Source: Halomonas ventosae (GTDB taxonomy: Bacteria > Pseudomonadota > Gammaproteobacteria > Pseudomonadales > Halomonadaceae). Taken from it: a stretch of 64,000 bases of DNA. The translations under genes and the position numbers were made by a program. Below, piece by piece: positions 38,330 to 48,563 of this stretch (within the stretch, counting starts at the first letter, position 1; each line of letters starts with the position of its first letter). The notes beneath the pieces were generated by a model. It saw only the letters and a list, made by a program, of their open reading frames with translations. It ran no database searches and was not told the origin of the DNA. Location: NCBI RefSeq assembly GCF_004363555.1, contig NZ_SNZJ01000008.1:124001-188000 (forward strand). Direction: 5' to 3'.

Positions 38330-39420
38330 CCGGCGTCCTGCTGGAGGGCCGCCAGCTGCTCGGCCTGGTACTCGTGGATCAGCGGCTCGATCACGTCGTC
38401 GAGCTGCTCGCCGCTGACCACCTCGGCGAGCTTGTAGAGCGTCAGGTTGATGCGGTGGTCGGTGACCCGGCCCTGGGGGAAGTTGTAGGTCCGGATGCGC
38501 TCGCTGCGATCGCCGGAGCCCACCAGGGAGCGCCGGGCATCGGCCTGCTGCTGGCGCTGGCTGGCCACGGCCGACTGCTTCAGCCGAGCGGCGAGCAGCG
38601 ACATCGCCTTGGCGCGGTTCTTGTGCTGGCTGCGCTCCTCCTGGCACTCCACCACCACGCCGCTGGGCAGGTGGGTGATGCGGATCGCCGAGTCGGTGGT
38701 GTTGACGTGCTGGCCGCCGGCCCCGCTGGAGCGGAAGGTGTCCACCCGCAGGTCGCTCGGATCGATATCGATGTCGCCCACCTCGTCGGCCTCGGGCATC
38801 ACCGCCACCGTGCAGGCCGAGGTGTGGATGCGCCCCTGGGACTCGGTGGCCGGCACGCGCTGCACCCGGTGGGCGCCGGACTCGAACTTGAGCCGCGCAT
38901 AGACCCCCTCGCCCCTGACCCGCGAGATGATCTCCTTGTAGCCGCCCTGCTCGCCATGGCTGGCACTGACCACCTCCACCTTCCAGCCGTGCTGCTCGGC
39001 GTAGCGCGAGTACATGCGAAAGAGGTCACCGGCGAACAGCGCCGCCTCGTCGCCGCCGGTGCCGGCGCGAATCTCGAGGAAGACGTTGCGCCGATCGTCG
39101 GGGTCCCGGGGCACCAGCAGCTGCTTGAGCCGGACCTCGAGGGCCTCCAGCCTGTCACGCCCCTCGTCCCGCTCGAGCTCGGCCAGCTCGCGCATCTCGG
39201 CATCGGCATCGCCGAGGAGCTGCTCGGCGGAGGCGATGTCGGCCTCCACGGCGCGATACTCGCGCCAGGCCTCCACCAGGGATTCGAGTTCGGCATACTC
39301 CCGCGAGTAGTCGCGGAAGCGGGTCTGGTCGCTGATCACCTCGGGCTCCGCCAGCAGGGCGGAAAGCTCCTCGAAGCGCTCGACGAAGGCATCGAGGCGC
39401 TGGCGCAGGGTGGCTTTCAT
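38326..39420 (-). CDS. prfA: Peptide chain release factor 1
   Basis: A 364-residue RF1 that reads UAA and UAG. The tripeptide anticodon PAT is at residues 190-192, the peptidyl-hydrolysis motif GGQ at 235-237 ([20 protein letters not shown]), and [12 protein letters not shown] marks the family. Nine bases after hemA and overlapping prmC, in the conserved hemA-prfA-prmC operon. Confidence 0.97.
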   Translation of the reverse strand: MKATLRQRLDAFVERFEELSALLAEPEVISDQTRFRDYSREYAELESLVEAWREYRAVEADIASAEQLLGDADAEMRELAELERDEGRDRLEALEVRLKQLLVPRDPDDRRNVFLEIRAGTGGDEAALFAGDLFRMYSRYAEQHGWKVEVVSASHGEQGGYKEIISRVRGEGVYARLKFESGAHRVQRVPATESQGRIHTSACTVAVMPEADEVGDIDIDPSDLRVDTFRSSGAGGQHVNTTDSAIRITHLPSGVVVECQEERSQHKNRAKAMSLLAARLKQSAVASQRQQQADARRSLVGSGDRSERIRTYNFPQGRVTDHRINLTLYKLAEVVSGEQLDDVIEPLIHEYQAEQLAALQQDAG

Positions 39421-39429
39421 CGGCGCATC

Positions 39430-40698
39430 CTATCGGGAGTGGTCGGTGGATTCATCCAGCAGCAGGGCGGTGGCGGCCTCCAGCAGGTCGCGACGCTCCC
39501 GGGAGGCGGCCTCGCGCATCGCCACGGTGGGCCGGTGCATCAGCCGGTTGGTCAGCTGGTGGGCCAGGCGGCGGATCACCAGTTCGGGGTCCTCGCCGCG
39601 GGCCAGGCGCGCCAGGGCCTGCTGCTCGGAGAGCTCGCGCATGGCCTCGCCGCGGGCACGCACGTCGCGGATCAGCTCGCCGCCGCTGCGGATCCGCCGC
39701 TCGTGCTGCCAGTTGCCCACGCCGTGCTCGATCAGCGACTCGGCCTGGTCGGCGGCCACCTGGCGATGCCGGCGGTTCTCCTCGATGACCTCCTGGAGGT
39801 CATCGACGGTATAGAGGAAGACGTCGCTGAGCTCCCCGACCTCGGGCTCGATGTCCCGAGGCACGGCGATGTCGACCATGAAGACGGGGCGGTGGCGGCG
39901 CTTCTTCAGCGCCCGCTCCACCATGCCCTTGCCGAGGATCGGCAGCGGCGCGGCCGTGGAGGAGATCACGATATCGGCCTCGACCAGGGCCTCGGGGATG
40001 GCATCGAGGGTGATCGCCTCGCCGCCCAGCGGCCCGGACAGGGCCTCGGCCCGCTCGCGGGTGCGGTTGGCCACGGTGAGCCGGCGCACGCCCGCCTCGT
40101 GGAGGTGGCGCGCCACCAGCTCGATGGTCTCCCCGGCCCCGATCAGCAGCGCCCGCGAGCGGGTGAAGTCACCGAAGATGCGGCTGGCCAGGCTCACCGC
40201 CGCGTAGGCCACCGACACCGGGTTGCGACCGATGCCGGTCTCGGTGCGGACCTGCTTGGCCACGGCGAAGGTGTTCTGGAACAGGCACTCCAGCTCACCG
40301 CCCAGGCCCCGGGCCCGGCGGGCCGCCTGGTAGGCGTCCTTGAGCTGGCCCAGTATCTGCGGCTCGCCGAGCACCATGGAGTCCAGCCCCACCGCCACCC
40401 GCATCAGGTGCCGGGCCGCGTCGTTCTCGAGAAAGTGGTAGGCACAGCGCGACAGGTCCTCGACCCGCAGCCCGTGGAAACGGCCCAGCCAGTCGAGGAT
40501 CTCGCGCTCGCCGACGGCCTCGGTGACGCAGTAGAGCTCGGTGCGATTGCAGGTGGAGAGGAGCGCCGCCTCGCGCACTTCCGGCAGGGCACGCAGCTCG
40601 GCCAGCGCCGCCTCCAGCTGAGTCGGCGAGAAGGCGACCTGCTCGCGCACCTCGATGGTGGCGGTCCGGTGGTTGATTCCCAAGGCAAGAAGCGTCAT
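39430..40698 (-). CDS. hemA: Glutamyl-tRNA reductase
   Basis: A 422-residue NADPH-dependent enzyme that makes glutamate-1-semialdehyde from Glu-tRNA, the first step of tetrapyrrole synthesis. The nucleophile is Cys50 (LLSTCNRTELYC). The NADPH-binding ALLIGAGETIELVARHL and the dimerisation helix near the C terminus are complete. Divergent from the TPR lipoprotein gene across 202 bases. Confidence 0.96.
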   Translation of the reverse strand: MTLLALGINHRTATIEVREQVAFSPTQLEAALAELRALPEVREAALLSTCNRTELYCVTEAVGEREILDWLGRFHGLRVEDLSRCAYHFLENDAARHLMRVAVGLDSMVLGEPQILGQLKDAYQAARRARGLGGELECLFQNTFAVAKQVRTETGIGRNPVSVAYAAVSLASRIFGDFTRSRALLIGAGETIELVARHLHEAGVRRLTVANRTRERAEALSGPLGGEAITLDAIPEALVEADIVISSTAAPLPILGKGMVERALKKRRHRPVFMVDIAVPRDIEPEVGELSDVFLYTVDDLQEVIEENRRHRQVAADQAESLIEHGVGNWQHERRIRSGGELIRDVRARGEAMRELSEQQALARLARGEDPELVIRRLAHQLTNRLMHRPTVAMREAASRERRDLLEAATALLLDESTDHSR

Positions 40699-40900
40699 GC
40701 GTTCGGCGTCTTCGCGAGTCGTGGTTCCGGCAGGGGCGCTGTGGTGATGTCCGCCGAGGCGGACCGCCCATCCTCGAAGCGCAGCATTCTACCACAGGCC
40801 ATCCGCCCGGGGCGCCATGACATGCCGTGATCGGGATCATGCTTTGCCCGGGGGAGCCGAGCCGTTATGCTGACGGCTCGTCCTTTGGCACGAGACGCGC

Positions 40901-42667
40901 ATGCCCCGCGGAACGCTCCCCCGATTCACTCGCCACCTCCCCCTGGCGCCGCTGGTGCTGGCGACCCTGCTCGCCGGCTGCCAGGGGCTGCCGGGGGCCT
41001 CCTCGGCCGCCGAACCCACCGAGGACCCGCTGACGGGTGCGCCGCCGGTCACCCGTGGCCTGGATGCCGACAGCCTCTCCGGCCTGCTAGAGGCCGAGCT
41101 GGCCGGACAGCGCGGCGACTACCCGCGTGCCACCCGCGGCTTTCTCGACGTCGCCGAGCGTTACGGCTCGGCGCCCCTCGCCGAGCGCGCCACCCTGGCG
41201 GCCCGCTTCAGCGAGGACTCCCGGCTGCTCGAGGAGGCCGCACGCCGCTGGCAGGCCCTGGCACCGGAGAGCGACGCCCCGGCACGTCTGCTGTCAAGCC
41301 TCGCCATCCAGCGCGGCGACTGGAACGCCGCCCTGGCGCAGCGTCTGGCCGCCATCTCGCGCGGCGCCCAGGAGGAGCTGACCGGCTTCGTGGAGAGCGC
41401 CCTGGAGGCCGGCGCCGACCCGGCGCCGCTGCTGGAAAGCATGCGCGACCACCTGGCAGGACCTGGCGAGGCAGACCACGACAGCCAGCTGGCCACCGCC
41501 CTGCTGGAAGCCGCTGTCGGGGAGCGCGCCGCGGCCGAGCAGCGCCTGTCGCGACTGGCCCGGGAAGCCCCGGAGCTCCCCGAGCTGTGGCAGGTCCGCG
41601 CCGGCCTGGCGCTGGAGGCCGACGACCCGGCGAGTGCGCGATCGGCGGCGCGGCGCGGCCTTGAGGTGGCACCGGGCGACCCGCGCCTGATGCTGCTGCT
41701 GGCCCGCGCCGAGATCCGGCTGGGCGGCATCGAGGCCGCCGAGGCCACCACCGACGCCCTGCTCGACGACCATGGCGACGACCCCGAACTGCGCCTCGGC
41801 CTGGCACGGCTGTTCCTGGAAGAGGAGCACCTGCCCCCGGCGCGACGCCTGCTGCTGCCCCTGGTCGGCGACGACCAGGCCCCGCCGCTGGCCTTCCTGC
41901 TGCTGGGAGCCATCGCCGAGGAGGAAGGGGAGGTGGACAACGCCCTCCTCTATTACCGCCAGGTGCCCGAGGGCGAGCAGTTCCTGACCGCCCGCCTGAG
42001 TGCGGCCCGGATGCTCATCGAGGATGACCGCCTGCTCGACGCGCGCGCCTTCCTGCGCTTGGAGCGGCTGCGCCACGAGGCCTACCGCAGCGAGCTGGTC
42101 TCCCTGGAGGTCGAGCTGCTCGACGAGGCCGGTCGCGTCGAGCAGGCCGACGCCCTGCTCGACAGCGAACTCTCGCAGCACCCCGATGACGAGCGGCTGC
42201 GCTACCAGCGTGCCATGCGCGCCTTCGCCGACGACGACCTCGCCGCCATGGAGGCGGACCTGCGCCACATCATCGAGGCCGACCCGGACAACGCCAATGC
42301 CCTGAACGCCCTGGGCTACACCCTCGCCGATGCCGACCTCGAGGGCCGCCTGGAGGAGGCACGCGAGCTGATCGAGCGGGCCCACGCGCTGGAGCCGGAC
42401 AACCCGGCGATCCTCGACAGCCAGGGCTGGGTCCGCTATCGCCAGGGCGACCCCGAGGGTGCCCTGCCCTGGCTCGAGCGCGCCTGGACGGCGATGCCCG
42501 ACCAGGAGATCGCCGCCCACCTCATCGAGGTGCTCTGGGCGCTGGGCGAGGAGCAGCGCGCCCGCGCGCTGCTCGAGGAGGCCCGGCAACGCTTCGAGGA
42601 GCGTCCGCTGATCGACGAGCTCCTGCAACGCCATCCCGAGCTCGACGCGCCCGGGCATGACGACTGA
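40901..42667 (+). CDS. TPR-repeat outer-membrane lipoprotein
   Basis: A 588-residue protein with a lipoprotein signal peptide (LATLLAGC, Cys27) and no inner-membrane-retention Asp after the Cys. Many tetratricopeptide repeats follow, the clearest being ANALNALGYTLADADLEGRL and ILDSQGWVRYRQGDPEGALP near the end. It is highly acidic. A TPR lipoprotein upstream of lolB is conserved in Pseudomonas and Halomonas, but its function is not established; envelope assembly is likely. Confidence 0.85.
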   Translation: MPRGTLPRFTRHLPLAPLVLATLLAGCQGLPGASSAAEPTEDPLTGAPPVTRGLDADSLSGLLEAELAGQRGDYPRATRGFLDVAERYGSAPLAERATLAARFSEDSRLLEEAARRWQALAPESDAPARLLSSLAIQRGDWNAALAQRLAAISRGAQEELTGFVESALEAGADPAPLLESMRDHLAGPGEADHDSQLATALLEAAVGERAAAEQRLSRLAREAPELPELWQVRAGLALEADDPASARSAARRGLEVAPGDPRLMLLLARAEIRLGGIEAAEATTDALLDDHGDDPELRLGLARLFLEEEHLPPARRLLLPLVGDDQAPPLAFLLLGAIAEEEGEVDNALLYYRQVPEGEQFLTARLSAARMLIEDDRLLDARAFLRLERLRHEAYRSELVSLEVELLDEAGRVEQADALLDSELSQHPDDERLRYQRAMRAFADDDLAAMEADLRHIIEADPDNANALNALGYTLADADLEGRLEEARELIERAHALEPDNPAILDSQGWVRYRQGDPEGALPWLERAWTAMPDQEIAAHLIEVLWALGEEQRARALLEEARQRFEERPLIDELLQRHPELDAPGHDD

Positions 42668-42689
42668 CCCCTGACGAACGGACCTCGCC

Positions 42690-43301
42690 ATGACGACACT
42701 GCCGCGACTGCTGATTCCCCTGCTCGCCCTGGCCCTGCTGGCCGGCTGCGCCGGCCGGGCACCCGCTCCCGAGGGCGAGCGCGCCGCGGGCCAGTGGCAG
42801 GCCCAGGCCGAGCGCCTGGCCGAGCTCGACACCTGGGTGCTGGCCGGCAAGGCCGGCCTGCGCACCCCCGAGGACTCCACCAGCGCCAACCTGGACTGGA
42901 GCCAGCACCCGCATTACTACCGGCTGCTGATCAGCGGGCCCTTCGGCAGCGGGCGCAGCACCCTGGAGGGACGCGAGGGGCGCTTCTCGTTGACCACCGC
43001 CGAGGGCCGCTTCGAGGCCGAGACTCCGGAGGCGCTGATGGAAGAGCAGCTGGGCTGGTCGCTGCCGGTCAGCGCGCTCTCGGACTGGATCCGCGGCCTG
43101 CCGGCGGACGACACGCCCCACCGCCTGGAGGAGGACGAGCTGGGCTTCCCCCTGCACCTCGAGCAGGATGGCTGGGAGATCGCGTACCGCGACTGGACGC
43201 GCGTCGACGGGCTCTGGCTGCCCCGGCGCCTGGTGATGACCTATGACGACCTGCGGGTCACCCTGGTGGTCACCGACTGGCGCCCGGCCCTCGACGACTG
43301 A
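42690..43301 (+). CDS. lolB: Outer-membrane lipoprotein receptor LolB
   Basis: A 203-residue lipoprotein (lipobox LLAGC, Cys20) of the LolB fold, recognised from WVLAGKAGLR, NLDWSQHPHYYRLLISGPFG, LSDWIRGLP and the terminal PRRLVMTYDDLRVTLVV. LolB accepts lipoproteins from LolA and inserts them into the outer membrane. It is encoded directly upstream of ispE, the usual arrangement, with one base between stop and the ispE ATG. Confidence 0.92.
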   Translation: MTTLPRLLIPLLALALLAGCAGRAPAPEGERAAGQWQAQAERLAELDTWVLAGKAGLRTPEDSTSANLDWSQHPHYYRLLISGPFGSGRSTLEGREGRFSLTTAEGRFEAETPEALMEEQLGWSLPVSALSDWIRGLPADDTPHRLEEDELGFPLHLEQDGWEIAYRDWTRVDGLWLPRRLVMTYDDLRVTLVVTDWRPALDD

Positions 43302-43302
43302 C

Positions 43303-44172
43303 ATGCCACGGACCGCTCTCCCTCCCGAGACGCTGGTGCTGCCGGCACCGGCCAAGCTCAACCGCCTGCTGCACATCACCGGCCGCCGGCCGGATGGCTA
43401 CCATGAGCTGCAGACGCTGTTCCAGTTCCTCGATCACGGCGACACCCTCACCCTGCGCGGCCGCGAGGACAGCGAGCTCCGCCTCTCTCCCCGCCTGCCC
43501 GGGGTGGCAGCCGAGGACAACCTGGTCGTGCGGGCCGCTCGCCTGCTGCAGGCCGAGAGCGGGTGCCGCCGGGGGGCGGACATCCACCTCGCGAAGCGCC
43601 TGCCCCTGGGCGGCGGCCTCGGCGGCGGCAGCTCAGATGCCGCCACCACGCTGCTCGGCCTCGATGCCCTCTGGGGACTCGGCCTCGGCCTGACACAGCT
43701 GGCCAGGCTCGGCCTCGCCCTGGGGGCCGACGTGCCGGTGTTCGTGCATGGGCACGCCGCCTGGGCCGAGGGGGTCGGCGAACGCCTCACCCCGGTCGAG
43801 CTCGACACCCCCTGGTTCGTGGTGCTCCACCCCGGCGTCACGGTCTCCACCCCGGCGGTGTTCGGGGCACCGCAATTGACACGCCACACCCCCCCGATTA
43901 CCATGGCGCGCGCACTGCAGGGGGGAGCGGCGAGCTGGCGCAACGACTGCGAGCCCACCGTTCGGGCACTGTATCCCGAGGTGGCGCATGCACTCGACTG
44001 GCTGGCGACCCGAGCGCCGAGCATGCTGACCGGCACCGGCGCCTGCGTCTTTGCTCGGCTCGACAGCGAGGCCGGGGCAGACTGCATTCTGGCCGAGGTT
44101 CCCGAGGGCTGGCAGGCCTTCAAGGCGCGCGGCCTGAATCGCTCACCTCTCCATGCTGCGCTGGGTCGATGA
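43303..44172 (+). CDS. ispE: 4-diphosphocytidyl-2-C-methyl-D-erythritol kinase
   Basis: A 289-residue GHMP kinase of the MEP isoprenoid pathway. Substrate motif PAPAKLNRLLHITGRRPDGY is at residues 14-33, the ATP loop PLGGGLGGGSSDAA at 101-114 and the C-terminal MLTGTGACVFA. The ATG at 43303 is fixed by lolB; a longer frame overlaps lolB without reason. tRNA-Gln follows. Confidence 0.95.
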   Translation: MPRTALPPETLVLPAPAKLNRLLHITGRRPDGYHELQTLFQFLDHGDTLTLRGREDSELRLSPRLPGVAAEDNLVVRAARLLQAESGCRRGADIHLAKRLPLGGGLGGGSSDAATTLLGLDALWGLGLGLTQLARLGLALGADVPVFVHGHAAWAEGVGERLTPVELDTPWFVVLHPGVTVSTPAVFGAPQLTRHTPPITMARALQGGAASWRNDCEPTVRALYPEVAHALDWLATRAPSMLTGTGACVFARLDSEAGADCILAEVPEGWQAFKARGLNRSPLHAALGR

Positions 44173-44230
44173 CCCTCCCCGCCCACGGGCGCCGAGGCAT
44201 CCCGGGACGTCCCGGAGCGGAGCAGGCTGC

Positions 44231-44305
44231 TGGGGCATAGCCAAGCGGTAAGGCAGCGGTTTTTGGTATCGCCATGCGGAGGTTCGAATCCTCCTGCCCC
44301 AGCCA
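44231..44305 (+). tRNA. tRNA-Gln (anticodon TTG)
   Basis: A 75-base cloverleaf with acceptor stem TGGGGCA/TGCCCCA, anticodon loop TTTTGGT giving TTG, T arm GGAGG-TTCGAAT-CCTCC and encoded CCA end. The ispE-tRNA-Gln-prs order is conserved in related bacteria. Confidence 0.97.
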
Positions 44306-44369
44306 TTCCGTCCCGGAACGACCCTCGACCCGAATCCCTGAAGACCCCACACAGCAAAGGTGGCTGCGC

Positions 44370-45311
44370 GTGTCAAAATTGATGGTTTTCGCCGGGAATG
44401 CCAATCCCGAACTCGCCCGAAAGGTCGCCGAGAGTCTGGACACCTACCTGGGCAATGCCACGGTCGGCCAGTTCAGCGACGGCGAGGTCGCGGTCGAGAT
44501 CAACGAGAACGTGCGCGGCAAGGATGTGTTCATCCTGCAGTCCACCTGTGCACCGACCAATGACAACCTGATGGAACTGATCCTGATGGTGGATGCCCTG
44601 CGCCGGGCCTCCGCCACCCGGATCACCGCCGTGGTGCCCTACTTCGGCTACGCCCGTCAGGACCGCCGCGTGCGCTCCGCGCGCGTGCCGATCTCGGCCA
44701 AGATCGTCGCCGACATGATGGTCAAGGCCGGGGTCGACCGGGTCATGACCATGGACCTGCACGCCGACCAGATCCAGGGCTTCTTCGACGTGCCGGTGGA
44801 CAACGTCTACGGTTCGCCGATCCTGCTCGACGACATCGAGCGCCAGAACTACGACGACCTGGTGGTAGTATCGCCCGACGTCGGCGGCGTGGTGCGGGCC
44901 CGCGCCATCGCCAAGCAGCTCAACGCCGACCTCGCCATCATCGACAAGCGTCGGCCCTCGGCCAACCAGGCCCAGGTGATGCACATCATCGGCGAGATCG
45001 AGAATCGCACCTGCGTGGTGGTGGACGACATGATCGATACCGCCGGCACCCTGTGCAAGGCCGGCGAGGCCCTCAAGGCCCGGGGCGCCCGGCGCGTGGT
45101 CGCCTACGCCACCCACCCGATCCTGTCGGGACCGGCGGTGGACAACATCACCGGCTCGGTGCTCGACGAGGTGGTGGTGACCGACACCATCCCCCTCTCC
45201 GAGACCGCGCGGCGCAGCGGCAAGATTCGCCAGCTCAGCGTCGCCGGCCTGATCGCCGAGGCGATCCGCCGGGTCAGCAACGAGGAATCCGTCAGCGCCA
45301 TGTTCCACTGA
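44370..45311 (+). CDS. prs: Ribose-phosphate pyrophosphokinase
   Basis: A 313-residue PRPP synthetase. The ATP region [19 protein letters not shown], metal-binding [12 protein letters not shown] and PRPP loop [12 protein letters not shown] (residues 217-228) are all conserved. The start is probably GTG at 44370, six bases after AAAGGTGG, matching the family N terminus; the next in-frame ATG (44382) would remove four residues. Confidence 0.96.
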   Translation: MSKLMVFAGNANPELARKVAESLDTYLGNATVGQFSDGEVAVEINENVRGKDVFILQSTCAPTNDNLMELILMVDALRRASATRITAVVPYFGYARQDRRVRSARVPISAKIVADMMVKAGVDRVMTMDLHADQIQGFFDVPVDNVYGSPILLDDIERQNYDDLVVVSPDVGGVVRARAIAKQLNADLAIIDKRRPSANQAQVMHIIGEIENRTCVVVDDMIDTAGTLCKAGEALKARGARRVVAYATHPILSGPAVDNITGSVLDEVVVTDTIPLSETARRSGKIRQLSVAGLIAEAIRRVSNEESVSAMFH

Positions 45312-45439
45312 ACGCGGGTCCAACGGGACTCGCCCGGCGGGACAGGGCGCGGGACACATGCCCTGCGGGGCTCCCGGAAACGCCGTGGTCTGGTCGCGGG
45401 CCACGACGCTTTCCTTACTTCCAGAAAAGAGGCAATTCC

Positions 45440-46093
45440 ATGTCCGATTACACACTCAATGCCAGCGTTCGCAACGACCTGGGGAAAGGTGCGAGCCGCC
45501 GCCTGCGTCGTGCGAACGAACAGGTGCCGGCCATCATCTATGGTGGTGAGCAGGCGCCGCAGCCCATCGCCGTCGACAAGACCAGCTTCTACAAGGCGCT
45601 GGAAGACGAGGCCTTCTTCTCCTCGGTGATCAACCTGCAGGTGGATGGCAAGGCCCAGCAGGTGGTGGTGCGTGACCTGCAGCGTCACCCCTACAAGCCG
45701 CTGATCACCCATGCCGACTTCCTGCGGGTCGATGCCACCCACGAGATCACCCTGCGCGTGCCGCTGCACGTGGTGGGCGAGGAGAAGTGCAAGGGCATCA
45801 AGGACGAAGGCGGCGAGCTCCACGTGCTCTCCAACGAGGTCGAGGTCAGCTGCCTGCCGAAGGACCTGCCCGACTTCCTGGAGGTCGACATCACCGAGGT
45901 CGCGCTGGGCACCACCCTGCACCTCTCCGACCTGACCGTGCCGGCCGGCGTGACCCTGGTCGCGCTCACCCATGGCGAGGATCACGACAACGCCGTGCTG
46001 AGCATCACCAAGCCCAAGGTCCGTGATACGGAAGAGGGCGAGGAAGGCGGTGAAGCCGCCGAAGGCGAGGAAGGCGAAGGCAGCGCCGAGTAA
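45440..46093 (+). CDS. rplY: 50S ribosomal protein L25 (Ctc form)
   Basis: A 217-residue L25/Ctc: an N-terminal 5S-rRNA-binding domain (about residues 1-95) and a C-terminal TL5-type domain (about 96-190). A tail follows that is almost entirely Glu, Gly and Ala ([20 protein letters not shown]). The acidic tail fits a halophile. It follows prs after 128 bases; the element at 46106-46267 and the terminator at 46303-46331 follow. Confidence 0.94.
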   Translation: MSDYTLNASVRNDLGKGASRRLRRANEQVPAIIYGGEQAPQPIAVDKTSFYKALEDEAFFSSVINLQVDGKAQQVVVRDLQRHPYKPLITHADFLRVDATHEITLRVPLHVVGEEKCKGIKDEGGELHVLSNEVEVSCLPKDLPDFLEVDITEVALGTTLHLSDLTVPAGVTLVALTHGEDHDNAVLSITKPKVRDTEEGEEGGEAAEGEEGEGSAE

Positions 46094-46105
46094 GCGTGCC
46101 TGCCA

Positions 46106-46267
46106 GGAGCCTGTCGGGCTTGACCGATCGTCGCGAGAGGGACGGATTTCGAGACAAGTATATCGATCCGATGAGGCGAATAGCCCGCTATTTAACGAAT
46201 CGAATCGAATGAAATTGGCCGAAAGACCGGTTCTCGCAGTTGATCAGCGTTAAGTTCGATAGGCTCC
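46106..46267. mobile_element. MITE-like inverted-repeat element
   Basis: The 162-base interval starts GGAGCCTGTCGGGCTTGACC. Its end, read in reverse complement, starts GGAGCCTATCGAACTTAACG. The arms match at 15 of the first 20 positions, and weaker similarity (GATC, GCGAGA, TTTCG, TCGAT) continues inwards. The interior is AT-rich and has no open frame of note. This is the form of a small non-autonomous element with insertion-sequence-like ends. A CA dinucleotide flanks both sides and might be a target duplication. Confidence 0.5.
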
Positions 46268-46302
46268 CAAGGGCCATGCACGGCATGGCCCCTCCTTCAT
46301 CG

Positions 46303-46331
46303 ATCAAGCGCCCCGGCGCTTGATTTTTTTT
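46303..46331 (+). terminator. Rho-independent terminator before pth
   Basis: Perfect ten-base stem ATCAAGCGCC / GGCGCTTGAT with a two-base loop, followed by eight T residues. A second short hairpin (GGGCCATG / CATGGCCC) lies just upstream at 46271-46291. It should end prs-rplY transcription. Confidence 0.93.
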
Positions 46332-46418
46332 GTGGCCATCCACCCCTGGCGGCCATCCTGTGGAGCGCCGCTAACGCGACGTCAAACATCATTCCCGATG
46401 ATTTGTTGGAGACACGAC

Positions 46419-47009
46419 ATGAGCCAGGTCAAGGCGATCATTGGACTGGGCAACCCCGGCGCCGACTACGCGGCCACCCGCCACAATGCCGGTGCCTGGC
46501 TGGTGCAGGCCGTGGCGAGGGCGGCGGGCGGCGAGCTGCGCCCGGACAGGAAGTTCCTGGGCCTGCACGCCAGGGTCCATCTGGACGGCAAGGATGTGCA
46601 CCTGCTCGAGCCCACCACCTTCATGAACCGCAGCGGCGGCGCCGTGGCGGCCCTCTGCCAGTTCTTCAAGCTGGCACCGGGCGAGCTGCTGGTGGCCCAT
46701 GACGAGCTCGACATGCCGCCGGGCACGGCGCGCTACAAGACCGGCGGCGGACACGGCGGGCACAACGGCCTGCGCGACATCATCCGCGCCCTGGGCAACG
46801 ACCGGGACTTCCATCGCCTGCGCATCGGCATCGGCCATCCCGGCGACAGCCGCCAGGTGACGAACTACGTGCTGGGCCGGCCCGGCAAGGCCGAGCGCAG
46901 CGCCATCGACGCCGCCATCGACGAATGCCTGGCCACCCTGCCCCAGGCCATGGCTGGCGACTGGGCGAAGGCCATGAACCGCCTGCACAGTTTTACTGCG
47001 TCGAGCTGA
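46419..47009 (+). CDS. pth: Peptidyl-tRNA hydrolase
   Basis: A 196-residue Pth that frees tRNA from prematurely released peptidyl-tRNA. Conserved parts are [20 protein letters not shown] with the catalytic His, [20 protein letters not shown] and [13 protein letters not shown]. The ATG at 46419 has TTGGAGA in front. Its upstream neighbour is the terminator at 46303-46331, so its promoter must lie in 46332-46410. Confidence 0.96.
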   Translation: MSQVKAIIGLGNPGADYAATRHNAGAWLVQAVARAAGGELRPDRKFLGLHARVHLDGKDVHLLEPTTFMNRSGGAVAALCQFFKLAPGELLVAHDELDMPPGTARYKTGGGHGGHNGLRDIIRALGNDRDFHRLRIGIGHPGDSRQVTNYVLGRPGKAERSAIDAAIDECLATLPQAMAGDWAKAMNRLHSFTASS

Positions 47010-47010
47010 A

Positions 47011-47146
47011 AGCGCCGAGCTGCAAGCAGGGCGGCCGACGGGCAGCCATGCCCGGAACGCTCCTGTCTTGTGCCGCCTCCTGCTGGCATTGCCCTCTGCC
47101 CGTCGCTTGGCCGCTTGCCGCTGGTAGCTTGGCGCTCCGCGCTTCC
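47011..47146. repeat. Imperfect long inverted repeat between pth and ychF
   Basis: The left part (AGCGCCGAGCTGCAAGC, then GACGGGCAG) recurs in reverse complement at the right end (AGCGCCAAGCTACCAGC, then GACGGGCAG). The segment can therefore fold into a long imperfect stem of roughly 50 bases per side. It contains no gene. Confidence 0.5.
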
Positions 47147-47197
47147 GTAGAATACTCGCCACTTTCCACTCGCGAACACGCTTTCCAGGACACTCCC

Positions 47198-48289
47198 ATG
47201 GGTTTCAACTGCGGTATCGTCGGCCTGCCCAACGTCGGCAAGTCCACGCTGTTCAATGCGCTGACCAAGTCCGGCATCGACGCCGAGAACTTCCCCTTCT
47301 GCACCATCGAGCCCAATGTGGGCATCGTGCCGATGCCCGACCCCCGCCTCGACCGGCTGGCAGAGATCGTCAAGCCGCAGAAGGTGCTCCCCACCACCAT
47401 GGAGTTCGTCGACATCGCCGGCCTCGTCGCCGGCGCCTCCAAGGGCGAGGGGCTCGGCAACAAGTTCCTGGCCAATATCCGCGAGACCCAGGCCATCGCC
47501 CATGTGGTGCGCTGCTTCGACAACGATAACGTGATCCACGTCGCCAACCAGGTCGACCCGCGGGCCGATATCGAGATCATCAACATGGAACTGGCGCTGG
47601 CCGACCTCGACACCGTCGAGCGCGCCATCCAACGCCTGGCTCGCGTGGCCAAGGGCGGCGACAAGGAGGCCATCGCCACCAAGGCGATCCTCGAGCGCAT
47701 CCAGCCCCACCTGGCCGAGGGCCTGCCGCTGCGAAGCTTCGGCCTCGACGACGACGAGAAGCACCAGCTCAAGAGCTTCGGCTTCCTGACCCTCAAGCCC
47801 ACCATGTACATCGCCAACGTCAACGAGGACGGCTTCGAGGCCAACCCCTACCTGGACGTGGTCAACGAGATCGCCGCCGAAGAAGGCGCCGTGGTGGTAC
47901 CGGTGTGCAACCAGCTCGAGGCCGAGATCGCCGAGCTGGAGGACGAGGAGCGCGCCATGTTCCTCGACGAGATGGGCATGGAGGAGCCGGGGCTCGACCG
48001 GGTGATCCGCGCCGGCTATGCCCTGCTCGGGCTGCAGACCTACTTCACCGCCGGGGTCAAGGAGGTGCGTGCCTGGACCGTGAAGGTGGGCGCCACCGCC
48101 CCCGAGGCCGCCGGGGTGATTCACACCGACTTCCAGAAGGGCTTCATCCGCGCCGAGGTCATCGCCTACGACGATTTCGTCACGCTGGGCGGCGAACAGG
48201 GGGCCAAGGACGCCGGCAAGTGGCGCCTGGAGGGCAAGGAGTACATCGTCCAGGACGGTGACGTGATCCACTTCCGCTTCAATGTCTGA
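47198..48289 (+). CDS. ychF: Ribosome-associated GTPase/ATPase YchF
   Basis: A 363-residue Obg-related P-loop protein (OLA1/YchF), with [18 protein letters not shown] (P-loop), [19 protein letters not shown] (switch II), a coiled-coil insertion and the C-terminal TGS domain ending [16 protein letters not shown]. The ATG at 47198 follows CCAGGACACTCCC. It forms the conserved pth-ychF pair. Confidence 0.97.
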   Translation: MGFNCGIVGLPNVGKSTLFNALTKSGIDAENFPFCTIEPNVGIVPMPDPRLDRLAEIVKPQKVLPTTMEFVDIAGLVAGASKGEGLGNKFLANIRETQAIAHVVRCFDNDNVIHVANQVDPRADIEIINMELALADLDTVERAIQRLARVAKGGDKEAIATKAILERIQPHLAEGLPLRSFGLDDDEKHQLKSFGFLTLKPTMYIANVNEDGFEANPYLDVVNEIAAEEGAVVVPVCNQLEAEIAELEDEERAMFLDEMGMEEPGLDRVIRAGYALLGLQTYFTAGVKEVRAWTVKVGATAPEAAGVIHTDFQKGFIRAEVIAYDDFVTLGGEQGAKDAGKWRLEGKEYIVQDGDVIHFRFNV

Positions 48290-48301
48290 GGCACGCAAGC
48301 C

Positions 48302-48330
48302 TTGACCCGAGAGGGCAAACTCCGTAGACT
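48302..48330 (+). promoter_or_regulatory. Promoter of the plus-strand tRNA-Met
   Basis: TTGACC (48302-48307), 17 bases, TAGACT (48325-48330), then the GC-rich discriminator TCGCCCCC. That pattern is typical of stable-RNA promoters under stringent control. Confidence 0.75.
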
Positions 48331-48345
48331 TCGCCCCCGTTGTTC

Positions 48346-48422
48346 GGCTACGTAGCTCAGCTGGTTAGAGCACATCACTCATAATGATGGGGTCCCCTGT
48401 TCAAATCAGGGCGTAGCCACCA
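48346..48422 (+). tRNA. tRNA-Met, elongator type (anticodon CAT)
   Basis: A 77-base cloverleaf with GGCTACG/CGTAGCC acceptor stem, anticodon loop CTCATAA and encoded CCA; the sequence matches elongator rather than initiator tRNA-Met. It differs from the second copy (52754-52830) by one base in the T loop (TTCAAAT instead of TTCGAAT). Confidence 0.96.
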
Positions 48423-48429
48423 GATACCG

Positions 48430-48460
48430 AAAACCCGGCGCCCCTGGCGCCGGGTTTTTT
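48430..48460. terminator. Terminator after tRNA-Met
   Basis: Eleven-base stem AACCCGGCGCC / GGCGCCGGGTT with a three-base loop and T6 on the plus strand. A-rich sequence on the other side allows weak function in both directions. Confidence 0.9.
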
Positions 48461-48563
48461 GTATTGCAACACATGCCCATCCGGACTCGAGGCTTACCCG
48501 GGAGCAGGCCCCGGGGTGCCGGGCAGGCGCTGTGAATACTTCCGGCGCCTCTCGTACGTCACT

